Of a stretch of 64,000 bases of DNA, positions 25,272-35,010 are shown piece after piece. The notes under the pieces were generated by a model. That model was not told the origin of the DNA and did no database searches. It saw only the letters and a program-made list of their open reading frames with translations. The stretch's first letter is position 1. The number at the start of each line of letters is the position of its first letter. The position numbers and the translations under genes are program-made. Origin of the DNA: Streptomyces sp. NBC_01775. GTDB taxonomy: Bacteria; Actinomycetota; Actinomycetes; Streptomycetales; Streptomycetaceae. The stretch spans positions 1,178,001 through 1,242,000 of the forward strand of contig NZ_CP109104.1 in assembly GCF_035917675.1 (NCBI RefSeq), given 5' to 3'.

Positions 25272-26383
25272 GGCCGCTCCTCCGGCCGGGGGGCGGAGGT
25301 GTCCACGGAGAGGGGGGCCGCGTTCGGGTCGACGGCCTGGGCGCTGCCGGAGCCCGGGCCTCGGCCGGGGCCGCTGCCCGGACGGTGCGCGGTGCGCCGG
25401 GGTAACGGAGGCGCGTTCTGCGGCAGGCTGGCCTCGATGGCGCGGCGCGCGGCGGGCGGCAGTTGGCCGAGCATGCCCATGACCCGCTCCCTGCGTCGGC
25501 GTACGGCTTGGCGCTCGGGCAGGCCCGGGGTGGGTTCGAGCTGGGGTACGACTTCGCGCGGTACGGCGTTGAGCGGCCCGGGCGCACTGCCGTCGGCCTC
25601 GCGGGCGAGGGTCGCCGCGTCCTTTTCCTCGGACATTCCGATGGGCCCGGTGCGGCTGCCGCTCAGGAATTGCGCCACCACGGGCTCGTCACTGGTGAGC
25701 AGCACCTCTCGCGGGCCGAAGGTGACGAGATTACGGCGGAAGAGCATTCCCATGTTGTCGGGAACGGTCGCCGCGATGTCGAGATTGTGCGTGACGATCA
25801 GCATCGTCGCGTCGATCTGGGCGTTCAGGTCGATGAGCAGCTGGGAAGTAAAGGCGGTGCGCACCGGGTCCAGCCCGGAATCCGGCTCGTCGCACAGGAT
25901 GATCTGCGGGTCGAGGACGAGCGCGCGGGCGAGCCCGGCGCGCTTGCGCATTCCGCCGGATATCTCGCCCGGCAGCTTCCCCTCGTCGCCGATCAGGCCG
26001 ACCATGTCCAGCCGCTCCATGACGATGCGGCGGATCTCGGACTCCTTCTTCCTCGTGTGCTCACGCAGCGGAAAGGCGATGTTGTCGAAGAGGTTCATCG
26101 AGCCGAACAGCGCGCCGTCCTGGAACATGAGCCCGAACTTCTTGCGCGCCTCGTACACATCGCGCTCGCGGCTGTTGACCATGTCGACGCCGTCCACGTC
26201 GACGCTGCCCCGCTCGGGCTTGACCAGCCCGATGAGCGACTTGAGGAACACCGTCTTGCCCGTGCCCGAGGGCCCCAGCATGACGCTGACCTCACCGGCG
26301 GGCAGCGTGAGCGTGACGTCCTGCCAGATGTTCTTCCTGCCGAAGGACTTGGTGAGCCCCCGGACGGCTACTTCGATTCCCAT
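25268..26383 (-). CDS. mkl: ABC transporter ATPase of the Mce importer (Mkl/MceG)
   Basis: 371 residues; ATG 26383 has GGGAGG upstream. Walker A GPSGTGKT (about 37-44), Q-loop LMFQDGALFGSMN, signature ISGGMRKRAGLARAL, Walker B ILCDEPDSGLDP and switch His in IVTHNLDIA. The last 110 residues are the C-terminal extension seen in MceG-type ATPases. The codon at 25403-25405 is TTA (Leu, in the extension), so full-length ATPase should depend on the bldA tRNA. It energises uptake of sterols or other lipids by the Mce complex. Confidence 0.93.
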   Translation of the reverse strand: MGIEVAVRGLTKSFGRKNIWQDVTLTLPAGEVSVMLGPSGTGKTVFLKSLIGLVKPERGSVDVDGVDMVNSRERDVYEARKKFGLMFQDGALFGSMNLFDNIAFPLREHTRKKESEIRRIVMERLDMVGLIGDEGKLPGEISGGMRKRAGLARALVLDPQIILCDEPDSGLDPVRTAFTSQLLIDLNAQIDATMLIVTHNLDIAATVPDNMGMLFRRNLVTFGPREVLLTSDEPVVAQFLSGSRTGPIGMSEEKDAATLAREADGSAPGPLNAVPREVVPQLEPTPGLPERQAVRRRRERVMGMLGQLPPAARRAIEASLPQNAPPLPRRTAHRPGSGPGRGPGSGSAQAVDPNAAPLSVDTSAPRPEERP

Positions 26384-26402
26384 GACGCCTCCCGGCACGT
26401 GG

Positions 26403-27905
26403 TCACTTCGGCAGTTCCGGGACCGCTGGAGGAGCCGGGCACTTTCCGGTCGAAGCCGATACGCTGCACACCGCCCCTTGGTGCATCTTCAGGTAGTTTC
26501 CGCTTCCCGAAATGGCGGCGGTGAAGAGGCTGTCCAGGTCTTCACCGCCGGTACCGCACCCGGAGAAGGGGGGAATGTCGAGCTTGGCCCGCAGGACTCC
26601 CCCTTTCAGCACGCTGTATTCGGGCGTCGCACCTTTCAGTTGAATGTCGATGGGGCGGGAGGTGCGGCAGTCAGGCCCCACCGGGAGCGGCTGCCCGTTC
26701 ACCTTCACGTCGTGCATTCTGAGTGTCTGGCTCATGTAGATGCTGGCGTAGTTCGGCGCCGAGGAGCTGCGCTGTTCGGTGATGATCGTCAGCGGGGAGC
26801 TGATGAACTCCACCTGTGCGGTGACCGGCATGAAGTCGAAATCCAGGAATGTGGCGGTGGAGTCAGGGAGGTCGATCTCCCCCACGCTGCGGGTGGAGTT
26901 GTAGTTGCCCTGCGGGGTGGTGGCCGAGACGATGGTCTGGTTGGCCCGGAGATTGACGGTCTCGGCGCCGTCCATGGGGTCGTTGATCACCATCGCGCCG
27001 TTCAGCTTCGTCACGTTCGACACCGCGACGGGCACGGCGCACCAGTGGACGCCCGGAAGGTTGGTCACTCTCGCGTTGGGCGGCAGCGGCGGGATCTTGG
27101 ACTTGTCGATCTCGGCCGTGGGCGGGGTGGTCGCGCACGGCTTGGCAGGCGGCAGCGGTTCGTCACCCACGTCGATGCCGCCCTCACGGGCCGACGGGCC
27201 GGACTTCGGATCCGACCCCTTCGACGGCGCGGAGGGCTTCGGCGTGTCCGAGGGGCTCGGCGAGGAGGGGTCCGTCTCCTGATCGCGCACCCGCACCGTG
27301 GCCAGCCGGAGGTCCTGGTCCGGCGCGGGCCGGCAGACCGCGCTCGGCGGAGCCTTCGCCGGCAGGGTCGAGGGCTCGCCGGTGGGCCGCTGCTCAGGGG
27401 TGAGATCGAGCGCGAGGTCCCCGGCGGTGAAGGTCACGTCCCCCTCTTCGGCGACGGTGACGGGCGGGACATCGCCCTTGTGGCTCAAGGACAGCTCGCC
27501 GGATTCGGGCACCGGCGTCGGCTCCGCCTTCAGCCCCTCCCATCTGGCGTCGGCGGACGAGTCCCCCTGGACGACCCGCACCGTGAGCGCCGCCTCGGAG
27601 GTGACGGTCCCGGTCCCGGCGGGCAGCAGATCACCGAGCGCGCCCTGCGGGATCTTGACCTCGACGCTCAGCTCGCGGGGCTGAAGGGGTACTCCGGGAG
27701 CCGCCGCCTCCGGGAAGTCCGCCGAGAGCAGGGCCTGGACGCGCTGGGCCCCCGACGGGAACGCGCAGTCGTAGGACACGGTGACCTTCGCCGTCTGCTC
27801 CCTCGCCTCCGAACCCGTCCCGGGCAGCATCCCGGCCAGCAACGCCGCCGCGCCCACGGCGGCCAGCCGCGCGGACAGGCGCCTGTTGTTCGCGCTCCGG
27901 TTCAC
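26403..27905 (-). CDS. secreted DUF6801-type protein at the head of the mce operon
   Basis: 500 residues from a GTG with GAGGAGAAC upstream. Signal peptide (LAAVGAAALLAGMLPGTGSEA). Residues 38-180 look like DUF6801: YDCAFPSGAQRVQALLSADF and two beta-rich repeats. A Ser/Pro/Asp linker follows (about 215-245). The C-terminal 250 residues form a beta-rich domain whose end (LRMHDVKVNGQPLPVGPDC, PEYSVLKGGVLRAKLDIPPF) is clearly related to the secreted protein at 30652-31371. Nineteen bases separate it from mkl, so it is probably the first gene of the importer operon. A role in binding the imported lipid outside the cell is inference. Confidence 0.8.
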   Translation of the reverse strand: MNRSANNRRLSARLAAVGAAALLAGMLPGTGSEAREQTAKVTVSYDCAFPSGAQRVQALLSADFPEAAAPGVPLQPRELSVEVKIPQGALGDLLPAGTGTVTSEAALTVRVVQGDSSADARWEGLKAEPTPVPESGELSLSHKGDVPPVTVAEEGDVTFTAGDLALDLTPEQRPTGEPSTLPAKAPPSAVCRPAPDQDLRLATVRVRDQETDPSSPSPSDTPKPSAPSKGSDPKSGPSAREGGIDVGDEPLPPAKPCATTPPTAEIDKSKIPPLPPNARVTNLPGVHWCAVPVAVSNVTKLNGAMVINDPMDGAETVNLRANQTIVSATTPQGNYNSTRSVGEIDLPDSTATFLDFDFMPVTAQVEFISSPLTIITEQRSSSAPNYASIYMSQTLRMHDVKVNGQPLPVGPDCRTSRPIDIQLKGATPEYSVLKGGVLRAKLDIPPFSGCGTGGEDLDSLFTAAISGSGNYLKMHQGAVCSVSASTGKCPAPPAVPELPK

Positions 27906-27910
27906 TGTTC

Positions 27911-27998
27911 TCCTCGTACGGGTGAGGGATGCGCCGCTGCTCCTCGTGCGGGTGAGGGTTCTCCTCGTGCGGGTCAGGGTTCTCCTCGTGCGAGTGCG
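27911..27998. repeat. 21-bp tandem repeats in the leader of the DUF6801 gene
   Basis: About four copies of a 21-base unit (TCCTCGTGCGGGTGAGGGTT followed by C), the outer two diverged, lie immediately before the start codon; the unit includes the GAGGA of the ribosome binding site. The unit is a multiple of three. Confidence 0.75.
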
Positions 27999-28104
27999 AG
28001 TGCGGGATGCGTCGCCGCGTCACCGGGCGGCGGACGTACCGGCGAACTCGACGGTGCGACTGCCGCGCCCCTCCCGGGTGGGACAGGCGCGACAGCCCCG
28101 GTGG

Positions 28105-29290
<1,186 letters not shown>

Positions 29291-30607
29291 ATGGTGCACA
29301 CAGCAGTTCCCCCGGTCCTGACGGAGGCACCGGGCCCGCTCCCCCAGGAGCTGGCGGCCATCATGTGGCCCGAACTCCCCGCCGTCGCGGAGGAGATGGT
29401 GCACGAGATCGGCCGGGCGGTGCCCGAATACCGCCCCTTGCTGGAGGGGCCGTACCGCACCGTCCTCCTGCACTGCGTACAGCAGAACCTCACGACCTTC
29501 GTGGAACTGGTCGCCGACCCCGGCGCCTCCACGGACCAGCGGGACGCGATGTGCCGCAGGCTCGGCCGCTTCGAGGCGCACGAGGGCCGGGGGCCGCACT
29601 GCCTCCAGTCGGCGATGCGCACCAGCGCCCGGGTGGGGCTGCGACGGGCGAACAGCGTCGGCACCCGCTACAGCCTCCCGGCCTCGCTGATCGTCTCCTT
29701 CGCCGACGCGGTCTTCGCCTATACGGACGTGATCGAGTCGCTGTGCCGCGAGGGCTACGTGGAGGCCAAGGGCGGCCGGGACGACGAGTGGGAGTCGCAG
29801 CGCGGCAGGCTGCTGCGGCTGATCCTGGCGAGCCCGGCGCGGGAGAGCGCGGGCCCGGCGCACGAGGGCGGCGGCAGTCCGCACCCCACGCTCCTCGAAC
29901 TCGCGCAGCGCGTCGGCTGGCGCGTGCCGGAGCAGGTGACGCTGGTGGCGCTCGCGCCGGGTGAGAGCCGAAGACGCTTACGCCTGGCGGGACTTGACGA
30001 CGACGTGCTCGCCGATCTGGACGACCGGCGGCCCCATCTGCTGGTGCCGGGCGAGGTGGACGAGGCACGTCAGGCGATGCTGGAGGCCGCGCTGGAGGGC
30101 CGGCGCGCGGTGATCGGCGCGACGGTGGGGCTGGGCGGCGCGCCCGACTCGCTGCGCTGGGCGCGGCAGACGCTCTCCCTGGTGGAGACGGGCACCATCC
30201 AGGGGGCGGCCACGACGCGCTGCGAGGAGCACCTGGTCACCCTCTGGCTGCTGGGCGACCCGGCGCTCGCCGAGCGGCTGGCCCTGCGACAGCTCGCCCC
30301 GCTCGACGGCCTGACGCCGGGGCAGAAGGAGCGCCTGGCCGACACGCTCAGGACGTGGCTGACCACGCGCGGCACGGCGGCGCACATGGCGGAGCTGCTG
30401 CACCTGCACCCGCAGACGGTGCGCTACCGCATGCGGGCGCTCAAACGGATACTGGGCACCCAACTGGGCGATCCCGACCAGCGGTTCGCGACGGAGCTGG
30501 CGCTGCGCGCGCTGCACCTGCGGCGGCGGAACACGGGGCGGCTCCCGGCCGCCGCGCACGCACAGGGCCCGGAGCCGGAGATGCCGCGGGGCCACGACGG
30601 CGGCTGA
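29291..30607 (+). CDS. PucR/CdaR-type transcriptional regulator linked to the mce locus
   Basis: 438 residues from ATG 29291 (GGAGGG upstream). The N-terminal half is a helical sensor (YRPLLEGPYRTVLLHCVQQNL; SMRTSARVGLRRANSVG-like segment). The GGDEF-like middle leads to the C-terminal helix-turn-helix typical of PucR/CdaR: HMAELLHLHPQTVRYRMRAL followed by KRILGTQLGDPDQRF. The Leu codon at 29978-29980 is TTA, so the regulator itself should be bldA-dependent. It lies between mce-associated secreted genes and is the likely regulator of the cluster. Confidence 0.87.
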   Translation: MVHTAVPPVLTEAPGPLPQELAAIMWPELPAVAEEMVHEIGRAVPEYRPLLEGPYRTVLLHCVQQNLTTFVELVADPGASTDQRDAMCRRLGRFEAHEGRGPHCLQSAMRTSARVGLRRANSVGTRYSLPASLIVSFADAVFAYTDVIESLCREGYVEAKGGRDDEWESQRGRLLRLILASPARESAGPAHEGGGSPHPTLLELAQRVGWRVPEQVTLVALAPGESRRRLRLAGLDDDVLADLDDRRPHLLVPGEVDEARQAMLEAALEGRRAVIGATVGLGGAPDSLRWARQTLSLVETGTIQGAATTRCEEHLVTLWLLGDPALAERLALRQLAPLDGLTPGQKERLADTLRTWLTTRGTAAHMAELLHLHPQTVRYRMRALKRILGTQLGDPDQRFATELALRALHLRRRNTGRLPAAAHAQGPEPEMPRGHDGG

Positions 30608-30651
30608 GACCGCGCCGGGTCCGCGGCACCTGAACGCTCACTTGTGGCGGG

Positions 30652-31371
30652 TCACTTCGCCGTCTGCGCCGCGGGAGCCGACGCCGCCGCTGACGGCGGC
30701 GGCTGCGTGGCCTTGCCGAGGGTGAGGGTGATGGTGTTGCCGTCCCCCGGGACCATGCTGTTGATGACCGGGGTGGCCAGCAGGCAGTGCTCGAACTCGG
30801 GGATGGTGTAGGTCCCGCTCAGCTTGCCGCCCGCGAAGACGCTGAAGCCGGGCTCGGACTTCAGGTCGATGACGGCGGGCGTCTTCGTCTTGCAGTTCGG
30901 CCCCACCGGGGTCGGGATACCGGCGACCTTGAGGTTCTTCAGCCGGAGCGTCAGGTGCGAGGAGGTGGTCACCGAGCCGGTTTTCAGGTCGAGCTTGCCG
31001 GCCGTCGGCTCCTCCTCGATGAACTCGGTCGTCACCGAGACCGGGATGCCCAGCGCCTTGAACGACCCGTCCGCGTCGGGGAGCTGGGTCTGTGCCGTCA
31101 GGGCGCCGGTGGCCATGTCGGTCGAGGACTTCAGCGTGCCGGGGCCCAGCGCCAGGTCGTTGTCGGGCCCCGCGAGGTGGGTGGTGCCGCTGAGGGGGTA
31201 GTCGAGGCGGACCGGCGCCGCCGCCGCACCGGCTTCGGCCTGCGCGGTTCCCGTCGCGAGCGCCACACAGCCGAGTGTGGCCGCCACCGCCGCTCCCGCG
31301 CGCGCGGCGGCTCCGGCGCGGCGGGACGATCCGTACAGCGTGCGTTTCGTACCGGACAGCGTGCGTTTCAT
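30652..31371 (-). CDS. secreted protein related to the DUF6801 protein
   Basis: 239 residues from ATG 31371 with TCAGGAG upstream. Signal peptide at about 15-45 (AGAAVAATLGCVALATGTAQA). The mature part parallels the C-terminal half of the 500-residue protein: LRLKNLKVAGIPTPVGPNC, then GFSVFAGGKLSGTYTIPEFE and a region ending in a Gly-Asp-Gly-Asn motif before the C-terminus. So this is a stand-alone version of that domain. It ends 45 bases from the convergent pucR-like gene and probably belongs to the mce regulon. Confidence 0.78.
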   Translation of the reverse strand: MKRTLSGTKRTLYGSSRRAGAAARAGAAVAATLGCVALATGTAQAEAGAAAAPVRLDYPLSGTTHLAGPDNDLALGPGTLKSSTDMATGALTAQTQLPDADGSFKALGIPVSVTTEFIEEEPTAGKLDLKTGSVTTSSHLTLRLKNLKVAGIPTPVGPNCKTKTPAVIDLKSEPGFSVFAGGKLSGTYTIPEFEHCLLATPVINSMVPGDGNTITLTLGKATQPPPSAAASAPAAQTAK

Positions 31372-31758
31372 ATCAGCTCCTGAATGTCGTGGGCTGCACC
31401 CACACGCATGAGCGGACCCCGCGGCCAAGGGGGGCAAGGCCACGGGGTCCTGGCCGCGGAATGCGGCCTGGGGAAACGACTCGCGAGCCATGACGCCGAC
31501 GGAAAGGCGGCGCCCCGGTGAAACGCACGCTACGGACGGGTAACTCCGGTGGCAATACCCATTCCTTGATTTCCGGAATGCGGCACGGAAAGAGCGTATT
31601 TCTTGTCTGTGCCCGAGCAATTCAACGGGATTATTCATCGGCGGCTGAGCACACGCGGGGCGGCCGGGCATACGAGCCGGTGGCGTCCAAGGGGCTCTCG
31701 GAGCGCCGCGCCTCCAGTAACGTGCGCGGCGTTCCAAGGTCGTGGATCAGGAGGACTC
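31372..31758. other. intergenic region upstream of the asparaginase gene
   Basis: 387 bases with no gene. It holds the divergent promoters of the secreted protein (minus) and the asparaginase (plus). The middle (about 31540-31640) is AT-richer than its surroundings. Confidence 0.45.
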
Positions 31759-32871
31759 ATGCGTATACGTCCCAGATCGTGGCTGTTCCCCGCACTGGCG
31801 ACGGCGACGACGCTCACCGTGGCGCTCGTCGTCGTCCCCCGGCAGCTGGACCCGGACGACGACGGCACCCCGGCGGCCTCCGCCGCCGCACCCGCCGCAC
31901 AGGCGGCACCCGCCCCCGCCGGCAAGGCGAAGCCCGACGCCCGCGATGTGGTGCTCGCCGTGCACGGCGGCGCCGGTACCGCCCTCTCGCGCGACGAGAC
32001 CAGCCCCGAGCAGGAGAAGGCGTACCGCGACGGGCTCGCGCGGGCGCTGCGGGCCGGAAAGAAGGTGCTGGACAAGGGCGGCACCAGCACCCGGGCCGTC
32101 GAGAAGGCGGTGAACGTGCTGGAGGACGACCCGCTGTTCAACGCGGGCAAGGGCGCCGTCTTCACCGCCGACGCGGGCCACGAACTGGACGCCTCGATCA
32201 TGCGCGGCTCGGACCTGGCGGCCGGAGCGGTGGCCGGGGTCAAGCACGTACGCAACCCGATCACGGCCGCCCGGCTGGTCATGGACAAGACCAAGCATGT
32301 GCTGCTGGCCGGTCAGGGTGCGGACGACTTCGCCGTCCAGCAAGGACTCAAGCCCGTGACACAGGACTACTACTGGACCCAGCGGCGCTGGGACGAGCTC
32401 ATGAAGGCCAAGGGCCACCAGCCCGTCAAGGACACCACCAAGGGCACGGTGGGCGCGGTCGCGGTCGACGGGAAGAAGGACCTGTCGGCGGCGACCTCGA
32501 CGGGCGGGCTCACCAACAAGATGGCGGGCCGCGTCGGTGACTCGCCCGTCATCGGCGCCGGGACCTACGCCAAGAACAGCACCGTCGCCGCCAGCGCCAC
32601 CGGCCAGGGCGAGGTCTTCATCCGGGGCGCGGCGACCGCCACCATCTCGAACCTGATGGAGTTCGGCGGGAAGGACCTCGCCAAGGCGTCGTACGAGGTA
32701 CTCGTCGAGCGGCTGCCGAAGCTCGGCGGTGACGGCGGTGTCATCGCGCTGGACGGCAAGGGCACCTTCGACGCACCGCACAGCAGCGAGGGCATGCTGC
32801 ACGGGTACCTGACCCGGGACGGAAAACTCGTCACGAAGATCTTCAAGGACGAGTCCCCGCCCAACAGCTGA
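31759..32871 (+). CDS. exported isoaspartyl peptidase / L-asparaginase (Ntn hydrolase)
   Basis: 370 residues from ATG 31759 with GGAGGAC upstream. An N-terminal hydrophobic signal/anchor (LFPALATATTLTVALVVV, about 9-26) and an Ala/Pro linker precede the type 2 asparaginase domain. VLAVHGGAGTALSRDE begins it, LFNAGKGAVFT holds the conserved GAGKG-like element, and KGTVGAVAVD carries the likely nucleophile Thr230 exposed by autoproteolysis between G229 and T230. STGGLTNKMAGRVGDSP is the substrate-binding region. It hydrolyses asparagine or isoaspartyl dipeptides outside the membrane. Confidence 0.92.
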   Translation: MRIRPRSWLFPALATATTLTVALVVVPRQLDPDDDGTPAASAAAPAAQAAPAPAGKAKPDARDVVLAVHGGAGTALSRDETSPEQEKAYRDGLARALRAGKKVLDKGGTSTRAVEKAVNVLEDDPLFNAGKGAVFTADAGHELDASIMRGSDLAAGAVAGVKHVRNPITAARLVMDKTKHVLLAGQGADDFAVQQGLKPVTQDYYWTQRRWDELMKAKGHQPVKDTTKGTVGAVAVDGKKDLSAATSTGGLTNKMAGRVGDSPVIGAGTYAKNSTVAASATGQGEVFIRGAATATISNLMEFGGKDLAKASYEVLVERLPKLGGDGGVIALDGKGTFDAPHSSEGMLHGYLTRDGKLVTKIFKDESPPNS

Positions 32872-32919
32872 GTCCCGCTCACGTCCCCCCGCGACGGCGG
32901 GACGTCCCACGGCGCGAAC

Positions 32920-32965
32920 CGGCGGTGCCGAACTTCCGTGCGGTGCAGCTTGCTCGGCACCGCCG
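32920..32965. terminator. hairpin between convergent asparaginase and CoA-transferase genes
   Basis: A perfect 12-bp stem (32920-32931 with 32954-32965) with a 22-base loop; a smaller stem precedes it near 32888-32900. Confidence 0.55.
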
Positions 32966-33084
32966 AACGCGTCGTGTCCGCGACGGAGGATCCTCAGCGG
33001 ACGGCGAGGAGACCGTCCACCAGAGCCCGGAGCCTGTCCAGGCTCGCTTCAGGCCGAGCCGGGCCCGCAGGGCCGACACGCTCC

Positions 33085-33855
33085 TCAGCGCAGGTAGACG
33101 CGGTCGGGGTCGACATCCTCGCGCAACAGCCGCAGCTCGGCGGGGGCAGGGGGCTCGATCGTGGCCAGGTCGACGGCGACCTGGAGGTCCCAGCCGGTGG
33201 CGGCCCGCACCTGGTCGGCCGTCATCCCGGGGTGCACAGCCGTCAGCCGCAGTTCCTCGCCGACGCGCTCGCGGGCGAGTATGCCAAGCTCGGTGATGAC
33301 ACGGGTGACCCCGGCCCCCAGCGGCCTGATGCCCTCGGCGAGGGCGCGGTCGGGGGCGGGTGAGGTGCAGAAGTCGAGCTGCTCGGTGAACGAGCGCGGG
33401 TCGTGGCGGCGCATGACGACGAAGACCTCGCGGGCGCTCGCCATCACCTCAAGCGCGCCGCCGGACCCCGGCAGCCGTACCTTCGGCGCACTCCACTCAC
33501 CGATGACGGAGGAGTTGAGGCTGCCGAACCTGTCGATCTGCGCGGCCCCGAGGAAGCCGACGTCGATATGGCCGCCCTGGAGGACCGAGCCGAAGAGCGT
33601 GGGCATCGGCAAGACGGCCTCGGCCCCCGTGATGAGGACGGCGTCGGCGATGGTCTCCGGCAGGTGGGAGGGGTGGGCGCCGCAGACGCCCGACTCGTAG
33701 ACGATCTCCAGGCCCGGAGCGACGGTGAGGTGGGCGAGGGAGGCGGCGAGGGTGGGCAGCCCTATCCCGGCGAAGACGGTGCGTCGCGCGGCCAGTTCGC
33801 GCGAGGCGACCACGGACAGGAGTTCGGAGGAGGTGACCTCGGCGGTCGCGCTCAT
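33085..33855 (-). CDS. CoA-transferase subunit B (glutaconate/3-oxoadipate type)
   Basis: 256 residues. The protein carries the CoA-transferase family II beta-subunit features: VFAGIGLPTLAASLAH, the catalytic-glutamate segment EIVYESGVCG, and GFLGAAQIDRFGSLN near the middle. With the alpha subunit 57 bases upstream it forms an A2B2 enzyme that moves CoA between dicarboxylates. The nearby thiolase makes 3-oxoadipate:succinyl-CoA transfer (CatJ/PcaJ role) the most likely reaction. A steroid-ring IpdB-like role is the main alternative. Confidence 0.85.
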   Translation of the reverse strand: MSATAEVTSSELLSVVASRELAARRTVFAGIGLPTLAASLAHLTVAPGLEIVYESGVCGAHPSHLPETIADAVLITGAEAVLPMPTLFGSVLQGGHIDVGFLGAAQIDRFGSLNSSVIGEWSAPKVRLPGSGGALEVMASAREVFVVMRRHDPRSFTEQLDFCTSPAPDRALAEGIRPLGAGVTRVITELGILARERVGEELRLTAVHPGMTADQVRAATGWDLQVAVDLATIEPPAPAELRLLREDVDPDRVYLR

Positions 33856-33912
33856 GTGCGGCTCGCTTTCGGGGAGAGAGGCAACGAGGGAAGGTGGCCA
33901 CGGGCCGCGCGC

Positions 33913-34860
33913 TCACAGCCGCCGCCCGTAGTTCACGGGCAGGCTCATCGCCTCTCCGACGGCCAGCCCGTCCCAGAACTCCTCGCCGAGCCGGGCCACG
34001 TACGCCGCGTGGTCCTCCGTCCCGTACACCCATTCCGCCAGCCACGCGCGCAGCCGCTCCGCGTCCTTGCTGATGTGCGACCAGGCCCGGTAGAAGGCGT
34101 TGTCGCGGTCGTAGTAGCCCTGCGCGAAGGAGGGGTGGGCGCCGCGCGGGCAGGCGACGACGGCGTCGACCGCGTGCGCGGGGATGACGGTGCGGTTGGG
34201 GTCGGAGCGTATGACGTGGTCGTCCACGACCTCCTCGACGATGACCACCGCGTGCCGCGCGGCGAACACCGCTTCGGCCTGCACGCCGGTCAGGCCCCAG
34301 ATCTGGGTGTTGCCCGCGCGGTCGGCGCGCTGTGCGTGGACGAGCGTCACATCCGGGTTGACGGGCGGTACGACGTAGATCTGTTCGGGCTCGCCGTCCG
34401 GCCCCGGGTAGGGCGAGATGACCTTGCGCAGCGCGCTGTTGACGGCGGGCAGGTCGCTTCCCGCGTAGGAGCGCAAGGGGTAGAAGGGCAGCCGCTGGGC
34501 GCCCGCGAGATAGCGGCAGATCATGCCGTAATGGCTGTACTCCTCGAAGGCCAGCGGCGCGGGCCGCCCGGTCTCCACCCGGCGGCGCAGCTCACCGAGG
34601 GAGCCGGCGGAGGAGTTGCCGACGAAGGAGGAGACGAGGGTGGAGACGCAGCCGGCGGCGAGCATCTGGTCGACGACGATGTCGGCGGTCATCCGCACCA
34701 CGGTCAGGTCCTTGCGGCCCTGCCGGATGATCTCGTGCCCGGCGGCGGTGGGGATGAGGTGGGTGAAGCCCTCCAGGGAGACGGTGTCCCCGTCGTGGAC
34801 GTACCATGCGACGGCCTCGCGCAGGGACAGGCGCTTGTCGGCTGCGGCGGGTTGAGCCAT
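33913..34860 (-). CDS. CoA-transferase subunit A (glutaconate/3-oxoadipate type)
   Basis: 315 residues from ATG 34860, which has GAGGAG upstream. YVHDGDTVSLEGFTHLIPTA and IVVDQMLAAGCVSTLVSSF are typical of the family I/II CoA-transferase alpha subunit; VHAQRADRAGNTQIWG matches the HVQxADxxGN core. The upstream hexamer repeat would be read as a Pro-Thr repeat if translation began at the in-frame codon at 34938, but the ribosome binding site favours 34860. Divergent from a LysR gene and co-oriented with subunit B. Confidence 0.86.
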   Translation of the reverse strand: MAQPAAADKRLSLREAVAWYVHDGDTVSLEGFTHLIPTAAGHEIIRQGRKDLTVVRMTADIVVDQMLAAGCVSTLVSSFVGNSSAGSLGELRRRVETGRPAPLAFEEYSHYGMICRYLAGAQRLPFYPLRSYAGSDLPAVNSALRKVISPYPGPDGEPEQIYVVPPVNPDVTLVHAQRADRAGNTQIWGLTGVQAEAVFAARHAVVIVEEVVDDHVIRSDPNRTVIPAHAVDAVVACPRGAHPSFAQGYYDRDNAFYRAWSHISKDAERLRAWLAEWVYGTEDHAAYVARLGEEFWDGLAVGEAMSLPVNYGRRL

Positions 34861-34873
34861 GGGCGCTCCTCGT

Positions 34874-34917
<44 letters not shown>

Positions 34918-34969
34918 CCCTACGCTGCCAGCAGCCATTGATCTGGGTCCAATACCAAATTAAAGTCAC

Positions 34970-34983
34970 TTTGAGACGGCAAA
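34970..34983. promoter_or_regulatory. inverted repeat, likely LysR operator
   Basis: TTTG-N6-CAAA in the AT-rich 150-base gap between the divergent CoA-transferase and lysR genes, 27 bases before the lysR start. Its place and form suit a LysR-type operator. Confidence 0.45.
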
Positions 34984-35010
34984 CTGATAAGTCGGCGGAG
35001 GGGAGCGCCC

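Noticed and set aside
27631..28023. Frame with HEENPxP repeats as a coding gene
   Set aside because: It overlaps the start of the secreted gene in another frame and soon becomes Arg-rich; kept only as a finding about the repeats, not as a gene.
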